A stretch of DNA of 64,000 bases, taken from contig CALFWM010000014.1 in NCBI GenBank assembly GCA_937928635.1, positions 112,819 through 176,818 on the forward strand. The letters are read 5' to 3'. Each line of letters starts with the position of its first letter. Position 1 is the first letter of the stretch. Below the pieces are notes generated by a model. It had not been told where the DNA came from, ran no database searches, and was given only the letters and a program-made list of their open reading frames with translations. The position numbers and the translations under genes were made by a program. Shown here one piece after another: positions 1 through 8,528 of the stretch. The DNA comes from an uncultured Sulfitobacter sp. GTDB taxonomy: Bacteria; Pseudomonadota; Alphaproteobacteria; Rhodobacterales; Rhodobacteraceae.

Positions 1-741
1 ATGGAATTTGCGATGCCTTTCACCATGACCGATGTGGTCTCGCAATTTGTGTCGCCCTACAGCTACGGACCGTTTTACCGCAATCCGCTGCAGGATATTG
101 TCGAGCGGTTTGATTATGACCGGGTGTGCGACTCGGTGGCACCTTTGCTGTTCATCGGGGCGACGCGGGTGCGCAACGGCAAGATCAAGGTATTTTCAGG
201 CAATGAAATCTCGCCCCAGGCGATTTTGGCCTCGGCCTGCCTGCCCACGATGTTCAAAGCCGTCGAACTGGAGGACCCCAGCACCGGGCGCAAAGAAGCG
301 TTTTGGGATGGCGGCTACACCGGCAACCCGGCGCTGTTTCCCTTGTTTGACGCGGAGTTGCCCGATGACATTGTCATTGTGAACATCAATCCGCTGGAGC
401 GGGATCAAATCCCCCAGACGCCACAGCAAATCCAGAACCGTGTGAATGAGATCAGCTTTAATTCGAGCCTGTTGCGCGAATTGCGCGCGATTGAGTTTGT
501 CCAGCGTCTGCTGGAGGACGGCACCATGCCCTCGGGCGGCATGGCGCGGGTCAATGTGCATATGATTGCCGATGATGATCTGATGGCAAAGCTGTCGGTG
601 GCAACCAAACTTGTGCCCAACGCCGCCGTCATCGCCACCCTGCACGATGCCGGCTATGGTGCCGCAGACAGGTTTTTGGCCAAACACCGGGCGGATATTG
701 GTGTCAAATCCTCCGTTGATCTGCCGGATATGTTTGGCTGA
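1..741 (+). CDS. Patatin-like phospholipase family protein (5' truncated by window edge)
   Basis: This is the C-terminal part of a patatin-like acyl hydrolase. The visible 246 residues contain FWDGGYTGNPAL (about residues 101-112), whose DGG carries the catalytic Asp of the Ser-Asp dyad. The GxSxG nucleophile motif and oxyanion Gly-rich loop, which lie in the N-terminal half of the family, are absent and presumably lie before base 1. The ATG at base 1 is therefore probably an internal Met and not the true start. Patatin family members cleave acyl chains from membrane lipids or polyhydroxybutyrate-type substrates; the substrate here is unknown. The gene ends convergently with the DUF502 gene, with a hairpin repeat between them. 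Confidence 0.85.
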   Translation: MEFAMPFTMTDVVSQFVSPYSYGPFYRNPLQDIVERFDYDRVCDSVAPLLFIGATRVRNGKIKVFSGNEISPQAILASACLPTMFKAVELEDPSTGRKEAFWDGGYTGNPALFPLFDAELPDDIVIVNINPLERDQIPQTPQQIQNRVNEISFNSSLLRELRAIEFVQRLLEDGTMPSGGMARVNVHMIADDDLMAKLSVATKLVPNAAVIATLHDAGYGAADRFLAKHRADIGVKSSVDLPDMFG

Positions 742-755
742 GAGGGACTTTGCTG

Positions 756-835
756 CGCCCAAAAGGGGACCAACTCAGCGGGCCCCGTTTTGGGTGAGGA
801 CAGGATGAGTTTAGGGGAAGGGTGAAAAGGGCAGG
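756..835 (-). repeat. Two-part intergenic repeat/terminator between convergent genes
   Basis: On the minus strand this starts with CCCTTTTCACCCTTCC (816-831), the same 16-mer seen just after pgi (from 19693) and, with one change, near 30765. It continues into a hairpin with arms at 758-768 and 783-794. It lies in the 140-bp gap between two convergent genes, so bidirectional termination is a reasonable role. The hairpin differs from the AGC-triloop form of the other copies, so this is a diverged or partial member. Confidence 0.5.
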
Positions 836-881
836 CGTTCCTTTTCACCAGTGCAGGTTCGTGGAGCAGGTGAGGGGGGCG

Positions 882-1640
882 TCAGGTGCCGGTGTGTTTC
901 GTCTGCGCGTCGATCAGCACGTTTTTTTGCCGTTCATCCACCAGCGTTGGCCCGTTGCCGTCTTGCGGGTAGACAAGCCCCGCCGAAATGACCAGTTTTG
1001 CAGAATCCTCAACAGACATGTCCAGTTCGATCACATCTTTCTTGGGCACAAACAGCAAGAACCCGGAGGTCGGGTTTGGCGTTGTCGGCAGGAAGATTGA
1101 CATCATCTCTTCGCTACCCCCCGATTTGGCCGCAATCTCCGCCTTGGCATTGGTGGAGATAAACCCCAGCGCCCAGATGCCCCGACGGGGGTATTCAATC
1201 AGACAGGCGGTTTCAAAGCTGCGTTCGGACTGGGCAAAAATGGTTTCGGAAATCTGCTTGATGCCGGAATAGATCGTGCGCACCACGGGCGTGCGCTCCA
1301 CAAGGCTTTCCGCATTGCGGATCAGGCTGCGGCCCAAGAACCCTTTGGCCATCCAGCCGACCAGAATTGTAAAGGCCAGGAAGATCACCACCCCCAGACC
1401 ACGCACACTGATCTGAACCTCACGCTCCAGCCCCAGAAGATCCTGAATAAGCCGGTCCGGATGATAGGCCATCGGCACCAGGGGCAGCACAAATCCGTCA
1501 ATCCAGCCCACAACGGACCAGATCAGCCAGATCGTCAGGCCAACCGGCGCAATCACCACAAGCCCCGTCAAAAACGAGGCACGCAGGCGCGCAATCAGGC
1601 TGCGGCGCGGGGGGGCTTCTGGGTCGAAAGGTGTATTCAT
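882..1640 (-). CDS. DUF502 family membrane protein
   Basis: A protein of about 252 aa of the DUF502 family, inner-membrane proteins of unknown function. Near the N-terminus is RLRASFLTGLVVIAPVGLTI, the hallmark first membrane helix with its conserved Pro. A second hydrophobic segment (VVIFLAFTILVGWMAKGFLG) follows about 80 residues later, then a soluble domain containing the typical VERTPVVRTIYSGIKQ stretch. The chosen ATG at 1640 gives a family-like N-terminus; an in-frame ATG at 1673 would add 11 residues, and neither has a strong Shine-Dalgarno. It follows psuK-psuG on the same strand with a gap of about 90 bp, so cotranscription is possible though no functional link is known. Confidence 0.85.
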   Translation of the reverse strand: MNTPFDPEAPPRRSLIARLRASFLTGLVVIAPVGLTIWLIWSVVGWIDGFVLPLVPMAYHPDRLIQDLLGLEREVQISVRGLGVVIFLAFTILVGWMAKGFLGRSLIRNAESLVERTPVVRTIYSGIKQISETIFAQSERSFETACLIEYPRRGIWALGFISTNAKAEIAAKSGGSEEMMSIFLPTTPNPTSGFLLFVPKKDVIELDMSVEDSAKLVISAGLVYPQDGNGPTLVDERQKNVLIDAQTKHTGT

Positions 1641-1730
1641 GAATGTGTCGTTCTGCGGGTTAGGTCGGCTCATAGCTAGGGGCTTTCCCACCCTAAAACA
1701 ATGGGAACAAATAGGTTTTTGGATCAAAGA

Positions 1731-2648
1731 TCAGCGCATTGTGCTCAAAGCCCGCGCTATTTCAGAGGCCAGCCGCGCATTGTTGCGCACAAGGGCGATA
1801 TTGGCAGTCAAAGAGCGCCCCTCGGTCAGCTCAAAGATCCGCTGTAACAGAAAGGGCGTGACCTCCTTGCCGCGGATGGCTTGGGTGTCGGCCTCACTTT
1901 GGGCCCGGGCGATGATCGGCGCGAGATCGGCGCTGGGTATTTCAGCGTTCAGGGGAATCGGATTGGCGATCAGCTGCCCGCCCGGCAGGCCCATCGCGGC
2001 GCGGGTGTGGTGGGCGCGCGCAATTTGTGCGGGATCGTCCAGCCGCAAGGGTGCCTTTAGTGCAGATGACGCGCTCCAGAATGCAGGCAGGTGGTCCTGA
2101 CCATAGGCGATCACCGGCACGCCCTGGGTTTCCAGCACCTCAAGTGTTTTTGGCACATCCAGAATGGCCTTTGCTCCGGCTGCCACCACCGTGACGCGGG
2201 TCTGTGCCAGTTCCAGCAGGTCAGCAGAGATGTCAAAGCTCTCCTCCGCCCCCTTGTGCGCGCCGCCAATGCCGCCTGTGGCAAAAACCGAAATGCCTGC
2301 AAGCTCTGCGGCGATCATGGTGGCCGCCACGGTTGTCGCGCCGGTGCCACCGCTGGCGATGCACACGGCCAAGTCTGCGCGGCTGAGCTTAGCAACCCCT
2401 TTGGCCTGCGCCAATGTCGCAAGCTGTGCATCCTCCAGGCCGATATGCAAGCGCCCCGCAATCACCGCGATGGTGGCGGGTGTGGCCCCGGCGGTACGCA
2501 CGTCCGCCTCCACCTGGCGGGCAACCTCAAGGTTTTGCGGGTAGGGCATGCCGTGGGTGATGATGGTGCTTTCCAGCGCCACAAGGGCAGTGCCCGCCGC
2601 GCGGGCCTGTGCAACCTCAGCGCTGAAATGCAGGGGCAGGGTGGTCAT
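1731..2648 (-). CDS. psuG: Pseudouridine-5'-phosphate glycosidase
   Basis: PsuG reversibly cleaves pseudouridine 5'-phosphate to uracil and ribose 5-phosphate, completing cytosolic pseudouridine salvage. The 305-aa length fits the family. The N-terminal VALESTIITHGMPYPQN and the Gly-rich SGGTGATTVAATM and GGIGGAHKGAE stretches are typical of the fold and active site. The start has a good Shine-Dalgarno (AGGAGAG) and overlaps the stop of the upstream kinase by 4 bp (ATGA), as expected for a coupled psuK-psuG operon. Assignment is strong from both sequence and neighbour. Confidence 0.93.
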   Translation of the reverse strand: MTTLPLHFSAEVAQARAAGTALVALESTIITHGMPYPQNLEVARQVEADVRTAGATPATIAVIAGRLHIGLEDAQLATLAQAKGVAKLSRADLAVCIASGGTGATTVAATMIAAELAGISVFATGGIGGAHKGAEESFDISADLLELAQTRVTVVAAGAKAILDVPKTLEVLETQGVPVIAYGQDHLPAFWSASSALKAPLRLDDPAQIARAHHTRAAMGLPGGQLIANPIPLNAEIPSADLAPIIARAQSEADTQAIRGKEVTPFLLQRIFELTEGRSLTANIALVRNNARLASEIARALSTMR

Positions 2649-3529
2649 ATTCTGGTCTCTCCTGACACATAAAGGGCGGCCGCCCTGAGCGCGGCAGACA
2701 GGGCGGTCCGGGCATCCGCGCCACTCAGGTCGCTGGCGATATGAGCAGCCATAAAGGTATCACCCGCCCCCGTCACACGGGCCACATGCACCGCAGGCGG
2801 CGTCAGCGTCAGACTGCCTGCGTGATCCGCAACCGTGGCCGGGCCACCGCCATCGGTCACCACAGCCCGCACACCACCGCGCGCCAACAGGCCTGCGGCT
2901 GCCGCCGCCGATCCGTCAAAAGTTGTCTGGCACAGCAGGCCAGCTTCTTCGAGGTTCACATAAAGCGTGCCGCGTTTGGCCTCCAGAAACGGGCTCAGGC
3001 GCAGGGCCTTGCCCGGAGAGGCCGGCGCAACGCGCAGATCTGCCGCCGCCAACAGCGGGCTGCGCGCCATTTGCGACAAGAGATCGACAGTCAGATTGCC
3101 ATCAAGTGCCACAGCGCCCCGGTAAGGGTCAGGCAGGCTGCCATCCCTGAAAGGGCGCAGAATTTTCTCACCCGCCGCCTCCAGTGAATGGGCGTCGGCA
3201 ATGGCCGCAATCAGGCCGTTGGCGCCCTCGACAGCCATATAGCGGTCGGTTGGCAAATCCTCAGATCGGTAGATGAATTGGGGCAACAACCCGCGCAGTT
3301 CGCAGGCTTTGATCAGTTCGTCGCCTTCGGCGTCGCGCCCCACCGCGCTCAGCAATCCGGGTGTCAGGCCAAAGCGGGCCAGGGCCATGGCAATGTTCAA
3401 CCCAACGCCACCGGGCAGCCGCGTAATGCGCCCGGGCATGTCAGACCCCTGGCGCATGGTTGTTTCAGAGCGGCCAATCACATCCCACAGGACGGAGCCG
3501 ATGCACAGAATATCGGGGGCATTGTTCAT
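2645..3529 (-). CDS. psuK: PfkB-family carbohydrate kinase, probable pseudouridine kinase
   Basis: A ribokinase/PfkB family sugar kinase of about 294 aa. The N-terminal LCIGSVLWDVIGRSE and RLPGGVGLNIAMALARFG match PfkB signature 1, and the C-terminal ARVTGAGDTFMAAHIA is signature 2, with the GAGD anion hole and catalytic Asp. Pseudouridine kinase makes pseudouridine 5'-phosphate, the substrate of PsuG encoded immediately downstream with a 4-bp overlap, so the specificity is inferred from context. The ATG at 3529 is preceded by AAAAAGG; the longer upstream reading frame lacks family similarity. Confidence 0.88.
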   Translation of the reverse strand: MNNAPDILCIGSVLWDVIGRSETTMRQGSDMPGRITRLPGGVGLNIAMALARFGLTPGLLSAVGRDAEGDELIKACELRGLLPQFIYRSEDLPTDRYMAVEGANGLIAAIADAHSLEAAGEKILRPFRDGSLPDPYRGAVALDGNLTVDLLSQMARSPLLAAADLRVAPASPGKALRLSPFLEAKRGTLYVNLEEAGLLCQTTFDGSAAAAAGLLARGGVRAVVTDGGGPATVADHAGSLTLTPPAVHVARVTGAGDTFMAAHIASDLSGADARTALSAALRAAALYVSGETRI

Positions 3530-3576
3530 GAGGCCTTTTTGCCGATTTGGCGATGGCCCGCAACCGGCGACTTTTG

Positions 3577-4395
3577 CTAATTGGCGGGCACGGCAAAAGT
3601 GAGCGCTGCCCAAAGGCTTTCCCACACCGGCGCTTTGGGATCATCCCCGGCGTCAGGCGCTTTGCGCAATACCACCGCGTCAAACAAATAGGCATGCCCC
3701 GGGGTGACCGGGATTGCCGCCAGACCGGATGCGTCTGACCGGTAGAGGGCAATATCAACGGTGCCGTCGGGCGCGCGGTCAAAGACCTCAATCTGCGCAT
3801 CTGCGCGGGGGGTGCCCTGATAGCTGAGGGCGACGCGCATTGTGCCGTCAAAATCAGCCGCATAGGGGTTGGAGAGCGCGACAAATTCTGTGGCCATGCC
3901 AAAGGCGCGGTCCGCCCCCGCGCCATTGCCAATGCCGATCAGCGCCTTGGCATGGCGCGTGTAGTGTTCGCGAAACTCATCCTGCGACCAGCCTGCGGCG
4001 ATGTGATCTGCGGGGGCTGTTGCAAAGTCTTTGTGCTTGGCAAATTTCAGGAACTTCGCCCAGTCGCGATAAGTGATGGTGGAAGGTGTCGTTTCATGCA
4101 CCAGCACCAAAAGCCCCTCCTGTTCGGCCTCGGGCAATTGCACCGCAGGGCGGTCACCTGCGCGCCCCGGAATGGGGTGCACGTCCTGCCCCAGTGCCAT
4201 TTCATGCCGCGCGGCGTAGCGGTCCAGATAAGACATGTTGGAGCCTGCAAAATTCTCTCCGTTTTTGAAGTGCGCGTGGATTGTATCGCCCCGCGCCACT
4301 TGGTAGGCCTCTGGTTCAATCCAAAACTCATGCGCGCCAGCAGATGCCAGCGGCAGGGTGCAGCAGAGTACGGTCAACAGGCGGGGAAAAAACAT
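3577..4395 (-). CDS. DUF4198 family secreted protein
   Basis: About 272 aa with a clear Sec signal peptide (hydrophobic core after FFPRLL, probable cleavage around ASAGA-HEF). The mature start HEFWIEPEAYQVARGDTIHA is characteristic of DUF4198, periplasmic proteins often linked with Co, Ni or Cu uptake genes, though the role is unproven. The ATG at 4395 is preceded by AAAGGTG. A much longer frame extends upstream through the divergent gene but is antisense to it and not protein-like. The start codon overlaps the start of the divergent HupE-family gene by 2 bp. Downstream, psuK begins 48 bp away on the same strand, but a shared role is not apparent. Confidence 0.8.
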   Translation of the reverse strand: MFFPRLLTVLCCTLPLASAGAHEFWIEPEAYQVARGDTIHAHFKNGENFAGSNMSYLDRYAARHEMALGQDVHPIPGRAGDRPAVQLPEAEQEGLLVLVHETTPSTITYRDWAKFLKFAKHKDFATAPADHIAAGWSQDEFREHYTRHAKALIGIGNGAGADRAFGMATEFVALSNPYAADFDGTMRVALSYQGTPRADAQIEVFDRAPDGTVDIALYRSDASGLAAIPVTPGHAYLFDAVVLRKAPDAGDDPKAPVWESLWAALTFAVPAN

Positions 4396-5584
4396 GGTGT
4401 CACCTTTGATTACGGTCCTGCGTAAGCTGACGTTGCTGGTGCTCTTGTCAAGCCTGCAAGTGATCACACCTGCGCGCGGCATGGCCCATGAGACGCAGCC
4501 GACCATCGCTGATATGACCGTGACCGGGAACCAGCTGGAACTGGTGTTGCAGATCAATCTGGAGGCCTTTCTGGGCGGTATTGACCTTGACGAGGTGCAA
4601 GACACCAATGATGCCGAAAACGCGCAGGAGTATGACACATTGCGCGCCATGTCAGCGCAGGGCATTGCCACCCGTGCGCCAGATCTGCTGCCCGGCTGGA
4701 ACGCGCTGCCCCTGATCAGCGCTGATGGGACAACCGTCACGCTGTCCAGCAGCAGCGTTGAGATGCCACAGGGGATTGACCCCGAACTGGCCCGCATTGC
4801 GGTGTGGATACTGCGCGGTGCGCTGCCAGAGGGCGCACGGCAGGTTGTGGTCACCTGGCCAGAGGGGGGCGGGCCTATGGTGTTGCGCCAGCAAGGCGTG
4901 CCAGAACCCTTTACCGGCTATATGGATGGAGGGCAGAGCAGCCCGGAAATTGACCTGCGTGGCGGCGGTGCGCAAAGCGCGGGAGAGGCGTTTGTCTCTT
5001 ATATCCCCGTTGGGTTTGATCACATTCTGCCCAAGGGGCTGGATCACATCCTGTTTGTGCTGGGCCTGTTTTTCCTCTCCACCCGGTTGCGCCCGCTGAT
5101 CTGGCAGGTGTCCGCCTTTACACTGGCCCATACGGTCACCCTGGCCTTGGGGGCTTTGGGCTGGGTCAATGTGCCCGGCTCCATTGTGGAGCCGCTGATT
5201 GCGGCCTCGATTGTTTATGTGGCGGTGGAGAATATTCTGAGCTCTGGTCTTAGCCCGTGGCGGCCCATTGTGGTTTTTGGGTTCGGTTTGCTGCACGGAC
5301 TTGGCTTTGCCTCCGTGCTGGGGGAATTTGGTCTGCCGGAGGGGCAGTTTATCCCCGCATTGATCGGGTTCAACATCGGTGTGGAACTGGGTCAGTTGAC
5401 GGTCATTGCCCTGGCGGCGGGTTTGCTGTGGCTCGCCCTGCGCGCCGCGATGCAGTCCCCGTTGAAGGGAGAGGAGGTTGTCGTGCGACAGGAACCCGTG
5501 ATGTTCCGTGCGGTGTCGATCACAGCCTCGCTGCTGATTGCGATCATCGCGATTTACTGGGTGATTGAGCGGGTGTTTTTCTGA
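4394..5584 (+). CDS. HupE/UreJ family membrane protein with periplasmic N-domain
   Basis: About 396 aa: a signal-like hydrophobic N-terminus, a roughly 170-residue polar domain, then VGFDHILPKGLDHILFVLG, the His/Asp-rich signature of the HupE/UreJ_2 family, followed by about six membrane helices including the second His motif FTLAHTVTLALGAL and FGLLHGLGFASVLG. These proteins are thought to carry nickel or other divalent metals; substrate is not established. The ATG at 4394 follows GCGGGGAAAAAAC. Alternative starts are GTG 4397 or a much later ATG at 4481, which would remove the signal segment. It is paired head to head with a DUF4198 gene, a combination that suggests shared metal handling. 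Confidence 0.83.
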   Translation: MVSPLITVLRKLTLLVLLSSLQVITPARGMAHETQPTIADMTVTGNQLELVLQINLEAFLGGIDLDEVQDTNDAENAQEYDTLRAMSAQGIATRAPDLLPGWNALPLISADGTTVTLSSSSVEMPQGIDPELARIAVWILRGALPEGARQVVVTWPEGGGPMVLRQQGVPEPFTGYMDGGQSSPEIDLRGGGAQSAGEAFVSYIPVGFDHILPKGLDHILFVLGLFFLSTRLRPLIWQVSAFTLAHTVTLALGALGWVNVPGSIVEPLIAASIVYVAVENILSSGLSPWRPIVVFGFGLLHGLGFASVLGEFGLPEGQFIPALIGFNIGVELGQLTVIALAAGLLWLALRAAMQSPLKGEEVVVRQEPVMFRAVSITASLLIAIIAIYWVIERVFF

Positions 5585-5838
5585 GGGCTTTCTGCCCATC
5601 AAAGAAACGACATGTCATTTGAAGAACTTGCACGGAATCAAGGGCTTCAGCCCGCCGTGCAGCGCCGCCCCCTGGGGCTGCGCTATGGTTAGACTTGGTG
5701 CTTCGCGATTTGGGATAGACTGTACTTGGCTACCATAAAGTGGAGGGAAACATCTGTTGGGAAGCGCCTCCCCAGGGGGCGTCACTGCACGGCTACTCAA
5801 GCGACTGCAGGCAATCTTTCCGAAAGGGCTGAACCGTC

Positions 5839-6459
5839 TTAGCTGAAGGCCCCACGCAACGCACCCAGTGCGCTGGCCGGATCATCCTGCGCCCAGATTT
5901 CATCCCCGATCCCAAAGAAATCCGTGAAAGGTGCCAGCGCTGCAACCATCGCCGCATCCAGTGCGCCCTCAGCCACCACCGGCACCTCGATCACCTCTGA
6001 CCACCACTGGAACAGCTCCGCCTTCACAAAACTGCCATCCCCCAGCGCGCTGGCCTGCACCGGGCCAAAGCTGATGTAATCCGCACCACTTTCGCCCGCC
6101 GACATCCCATCATGACGCGAGGTGCCGCAAAAACTGCCAACAATCGCCTCTTCGCCAAGTTCCTTGCGCGCATGGCGCACGGTGCGCGCACCATCCAGCA
6201 GATGCACCCCGTCAAGGCCCAGCCGCTCCACCATCATCAGATGTTCGGAAATCACCAGCGCCACATCGCGCGCATGGGTCACCTCGCGCAGCGCATCCCC
6301 TGCGCGCGCCAGACGGTCCTCATCCCGCGTGGCCAGTGCCAGCCGCACGCAGGCCACCGGATGCGCATCAAGCACGCGCGCCAGACGGTCGGGAAAGCTG
6401 CTCAGCTCAATCTCAGGCGGCGTGATCAGATAGATCTGCGGTTGTTCGGGCTGTTCCAT
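5839..6459 (-). CDS. Thiamine-phosphate-synthase-like protein with eroded active site
   Basis: A 206-aa TIM-barrel protein resembling ThiE, which couples HMP-PP and thiazole phosphate. Recognisable segments are IYLITPPEIELSSF, LGLDGVHLLDGAR, VGSFCGTSRHDGMSAGESGA and DYISFGPV. However, the family QxRxK pyrophosphate-binding motif is not seen (the aligned region reads VACVRLALATRDED), HLGQxD is replaced by HLLDGA, and the SxHxxxEA helix is altered. It may be a ThiE paralogue with another role. No other thiamine genes are nearby; the gene is divergent from trmJ with about 118 bp between. No THI-box riboswitch was seen upstream. Confidence 0.7.
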   Translation of the reverse strand: MEQPEQPQIYLITPPEIELSSFPDRLARVLDAHPVACVRLALATRDEDRLARAGDALREVTHARDVALVISEHLMMVERLGLDGVHLLDGARTVRHARKELGEEAIVGSFCGTSRHDGMSAGESGADYISFGPVQASALGDGSFVKAELFQWWSEVIEVPVVAEGALDAAMVAALAPFTDFFGIGDEIWAQDDPASALGALRGAFS

Positions 6460-6576
6460 GGGCGGCTGTCCTCGCTCTTTTGTGCGGCCCTGTTAACGGA
6501 GCGCGGCTCCAAAAGAAAACCCTTTTCGCGCAGGGCGGCGCTTGCGGTGCGCCAACGCTGTGGCTATGAGGCGGCC

Positions 6577-7323
6577 ATGAGCGATCTTACCCCGCAAATT
6601 CCCGCCTTTGTCCTGACCCGCCCGCAGATGGGCGAAAACATTGGGGCCGCTGCCCGCGCGATGTGGAATTTTGGCCTTGATCACATGCGCATCGTGGCGC
6701 CGCGCGATGGCTGGCCCAATCCGGCGGCGGTGGCCATGGCCTCGGGCGCGGGGCGCTTGCTGGACACTGCGACACTCTGCGCGGACCTGCCGGAGGCCCT
6801 GGGCGATTGCGACTTTGTTTTTGCCACCACAGCGCGCCAGCGCGATTTGACCAAACCGATCTTTAGCCCGGAGGCCGCGATGGAGGAAACCGCCGCGCGC
6901 ATTGCGCAAGGTCAACGCGTTGCCGTATTGTTTGGGCCAGAACGCGCAGGGCTAGAGAACGATGACATTGCGCGCGCCAATGCGATTATCTCCGTGCCGG
7001 TGAACCCCCAATTTGCCTCCCTGAACCTTGCGCAATGTGTGTTGCTGGTGGGCTATGAATGGAGGCGTGCCTCGGCTGAGGTCACGGCCCGAAGCACCGA
7101 AATGGCCGGCACCGACTGGGCCAAGGGCCAGGACATCGAAGCGCTTGCCAGCCACTACGAAGAACGCCTTGAGACAGCAGGATTTTTTTTTCCCGATCAC
7201 AAAATTACCTCGATGAAGCTGAACCTGCGCAACATGTGGTCGCGCCTGCCGCTGACCCGCGCAGACGTTCAGATGCTGCACGGGATGATGCGTCAGATGG
7301 TCCGCTGGAAAGAGCGCGACTAG
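6577..7323 (+). CDS. trmJ: tRNA/rRNA 2'-O-methyltransferase, TrmJ type (SPOUT)
   Basis: A 248-aa SPOUT-class RNA methyltransferase. The N-terminal FVLTRPQMGENIGAAARAM carries motif 1 with the NIGAAAR element, and AVLFGPERAGLENDDIARAN plus SVPVNPQFASLNLAQCV are motifs 2 and 3 forming the SAM-binding knot. TrmJ methylates ribose of position 32 in tRNA anticodon loops. The ATG at 6577 follows GAGGCGG; the reading frame is open further upstream but is antisense to the ThiE-like gene there. The gene stands alone before ctaA (55-bp gap). Confidence 0.88.
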   Translation: MSDLTPQIPAFVLTRPQMGENIGAAARAMWNFGLDHMRIVAPRDGWPNPAAVAMASGAGRLLDTATLCADLPEALGDCDFVFATTARQRDLTKPIFSPEAAMEETAARIAQGQRVAVLFGPERAGLENDDIARANAIISVPVNPQFASLNLAQCVLLVGYEWRRASAEVTARSTEMAGTDWAKGQDIEALASHYEERLETAGFFFPDHKITSMKLNLRNMWSRLPLTRADVQMLHGMMRQMVRWKERD

Positions 7324-7378
7324 ACCTTGCGGCCCCGTTAACCTACCTATTTGCACAGAAACGACTGAGGCCCGTAAA

Positions 7379-8527
7379 ATGGCAGAAAAACGCAAACTTT
7401 TTGAGGACGTCGGCAGTGCTGAACCGGTCCGTCCGGTGGCACAGACCGGTGTGATTGACCGCGGGCGCGGTGGCGCGCGCGAGGCGATCCGGGGCTGGCT
7501 GATGGGGCTGTTTGCCCTTGTCTTTATCATGATCGCGGTGGGCGGGCTGACCCGTCTGACCGACAGCGGCTTGTCGATCACCGAATGGGCCCCCGTGACC
7601 GGGGCCATCCCTCCGCTGAGTGAGGCGGACTGGCAAAGCGAATTTGAAAAATATCAGCAGATTGACGAATTCAAGGTCCAGAACTCATGGATGGAACTCT
7701 CTGATTTCAAAGTGATTTACTGGTGGGAATGGGGCCATCGTCAGCTGGGCCGTGTGATCGGGCTGGTCTGGGGGATCGGGTTTTTGTACTTCCTGCTGCG
7801 CAAGCAAATCCCGACCGGCTGGACCGGCAGATTGCTCTTGCTGGGTGGGCTTGGCGGGCTGCAAGGCGCAATCGGCTGGTGGATGGTGGCCTCTGGTGTG
7901 ACCACCGGGCAGGGCACCACGGATGTGGCAAGCTACCGTCTGGCGACCCATCTGGGGCTGGCCTTTGTCATCCTGGGGTTCATCACATGGTACGTCCTGC
8001 TGCTGGGGCGGCGCGAACAGGATCTGATGCAGGCCCGCCGCGCCAAAGAGGCAAAACAATTCAGTCTGGCCACCGGCCTGATGCACTTTGCCTTCCTGCA
8101 AATCCTGCTGGGTGCGCTGGTAGCGGGCATTGATGCCGGGCGTTACTTTCCTGAATGGCCGCTGATGGCGGGGCAGGTCTTTCCGCCCAATGCCTTTGAT
8201 ATCACGCCGGTCTGGCGCAATTTCTTTGAAAACCCCGGTCTTGTGCAGTTCATGCACCGGGTCGCGGGCTATCTGCTGGTGATCTTTGCCATGGTGGTCT
8301 GGCGGCATGGGCGCCGCTCGGCCCATGCCAACACACGCTTTGCCTTTAACGCGGTGATGGCGGTAATGGCGGTACAAATCCTGCTGGGCATCATCGCCGT
8401 GCTTTATGCCGCCCCCGTGCACATTGCGCTGGTCCATCAGGCGGTTGCCGTGATCCTGTGGGTGCTGATCATCCGCGCCCGTTTCCAAAGTGGCTATCCC
8501 GTCGCCACCTCCATCAGAGGAACCTGA
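7379..8527 (+). CDS. ctaA: Heme A synthase (COX15/CtaA)
   Basis: A 382-aa integral membrane heme A synthase converting heme O to heme A for aa3-type cytochrome oxidase. Recognised by the first helix with GGLTRLTDSGLSITEWAPVTG, the WWEWGHRQLGRVIGLVWG heme-ligand His segment, and the second bundle with QFMHRVAGYLLVI and LVHQAVAVILWV. About eight membrane helices are visible, and the length fits the proteobacterial type. The ATG at 7379 begins MAEKRKLFEDV, a short cytoplasmic N-terminus. The stop (8525-8527) directly abuts the start of the M32 carboxypeptidase gene, suggesting cotranscription by position only. Confidence 0.93.
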   Translation: MAEKRKLFEDVGSAEPVRPVAQTGVIDRGRGGAREAIRGWLMGLFALVFIMIAVGGLTRLTDSGLSITEWAPVTGAIPPLSEADWQSEFEKYQQIDEFKVQNSWMELSDFKVIYWWEWGHRQLGRVIGLVWGIGFLYFLLRKQIPTGWTGRLLLLGGLGGLQGAIGWWMVASGVTTGQGTTDVASYRLATHLGLAFVILGFITWYVLLLGRREQDLMQARRAKEAKQFSLATGLMHFAFLQILLGALVAGIDAGRYFPEWPLMAGQVFPPNAFDITPVWRNFFENPGLVQFMHRVAGYLLVIFAMVVWRHGRRSAHANTRFAFNAVMAVMAVQILLGIIAVLYAAPVHIALVHQAVAVILWVLIIRARFQSGYPVATSIRGT

Positions 8528-8528
8528 T

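Noticed and set aside
5615..5800. Minus-strand 61-codon frame between HupE and ThiE-like genes
   Set aside because: No ribosome site and runs through small hairpins; the 250-bp gap shows no convincing gene.
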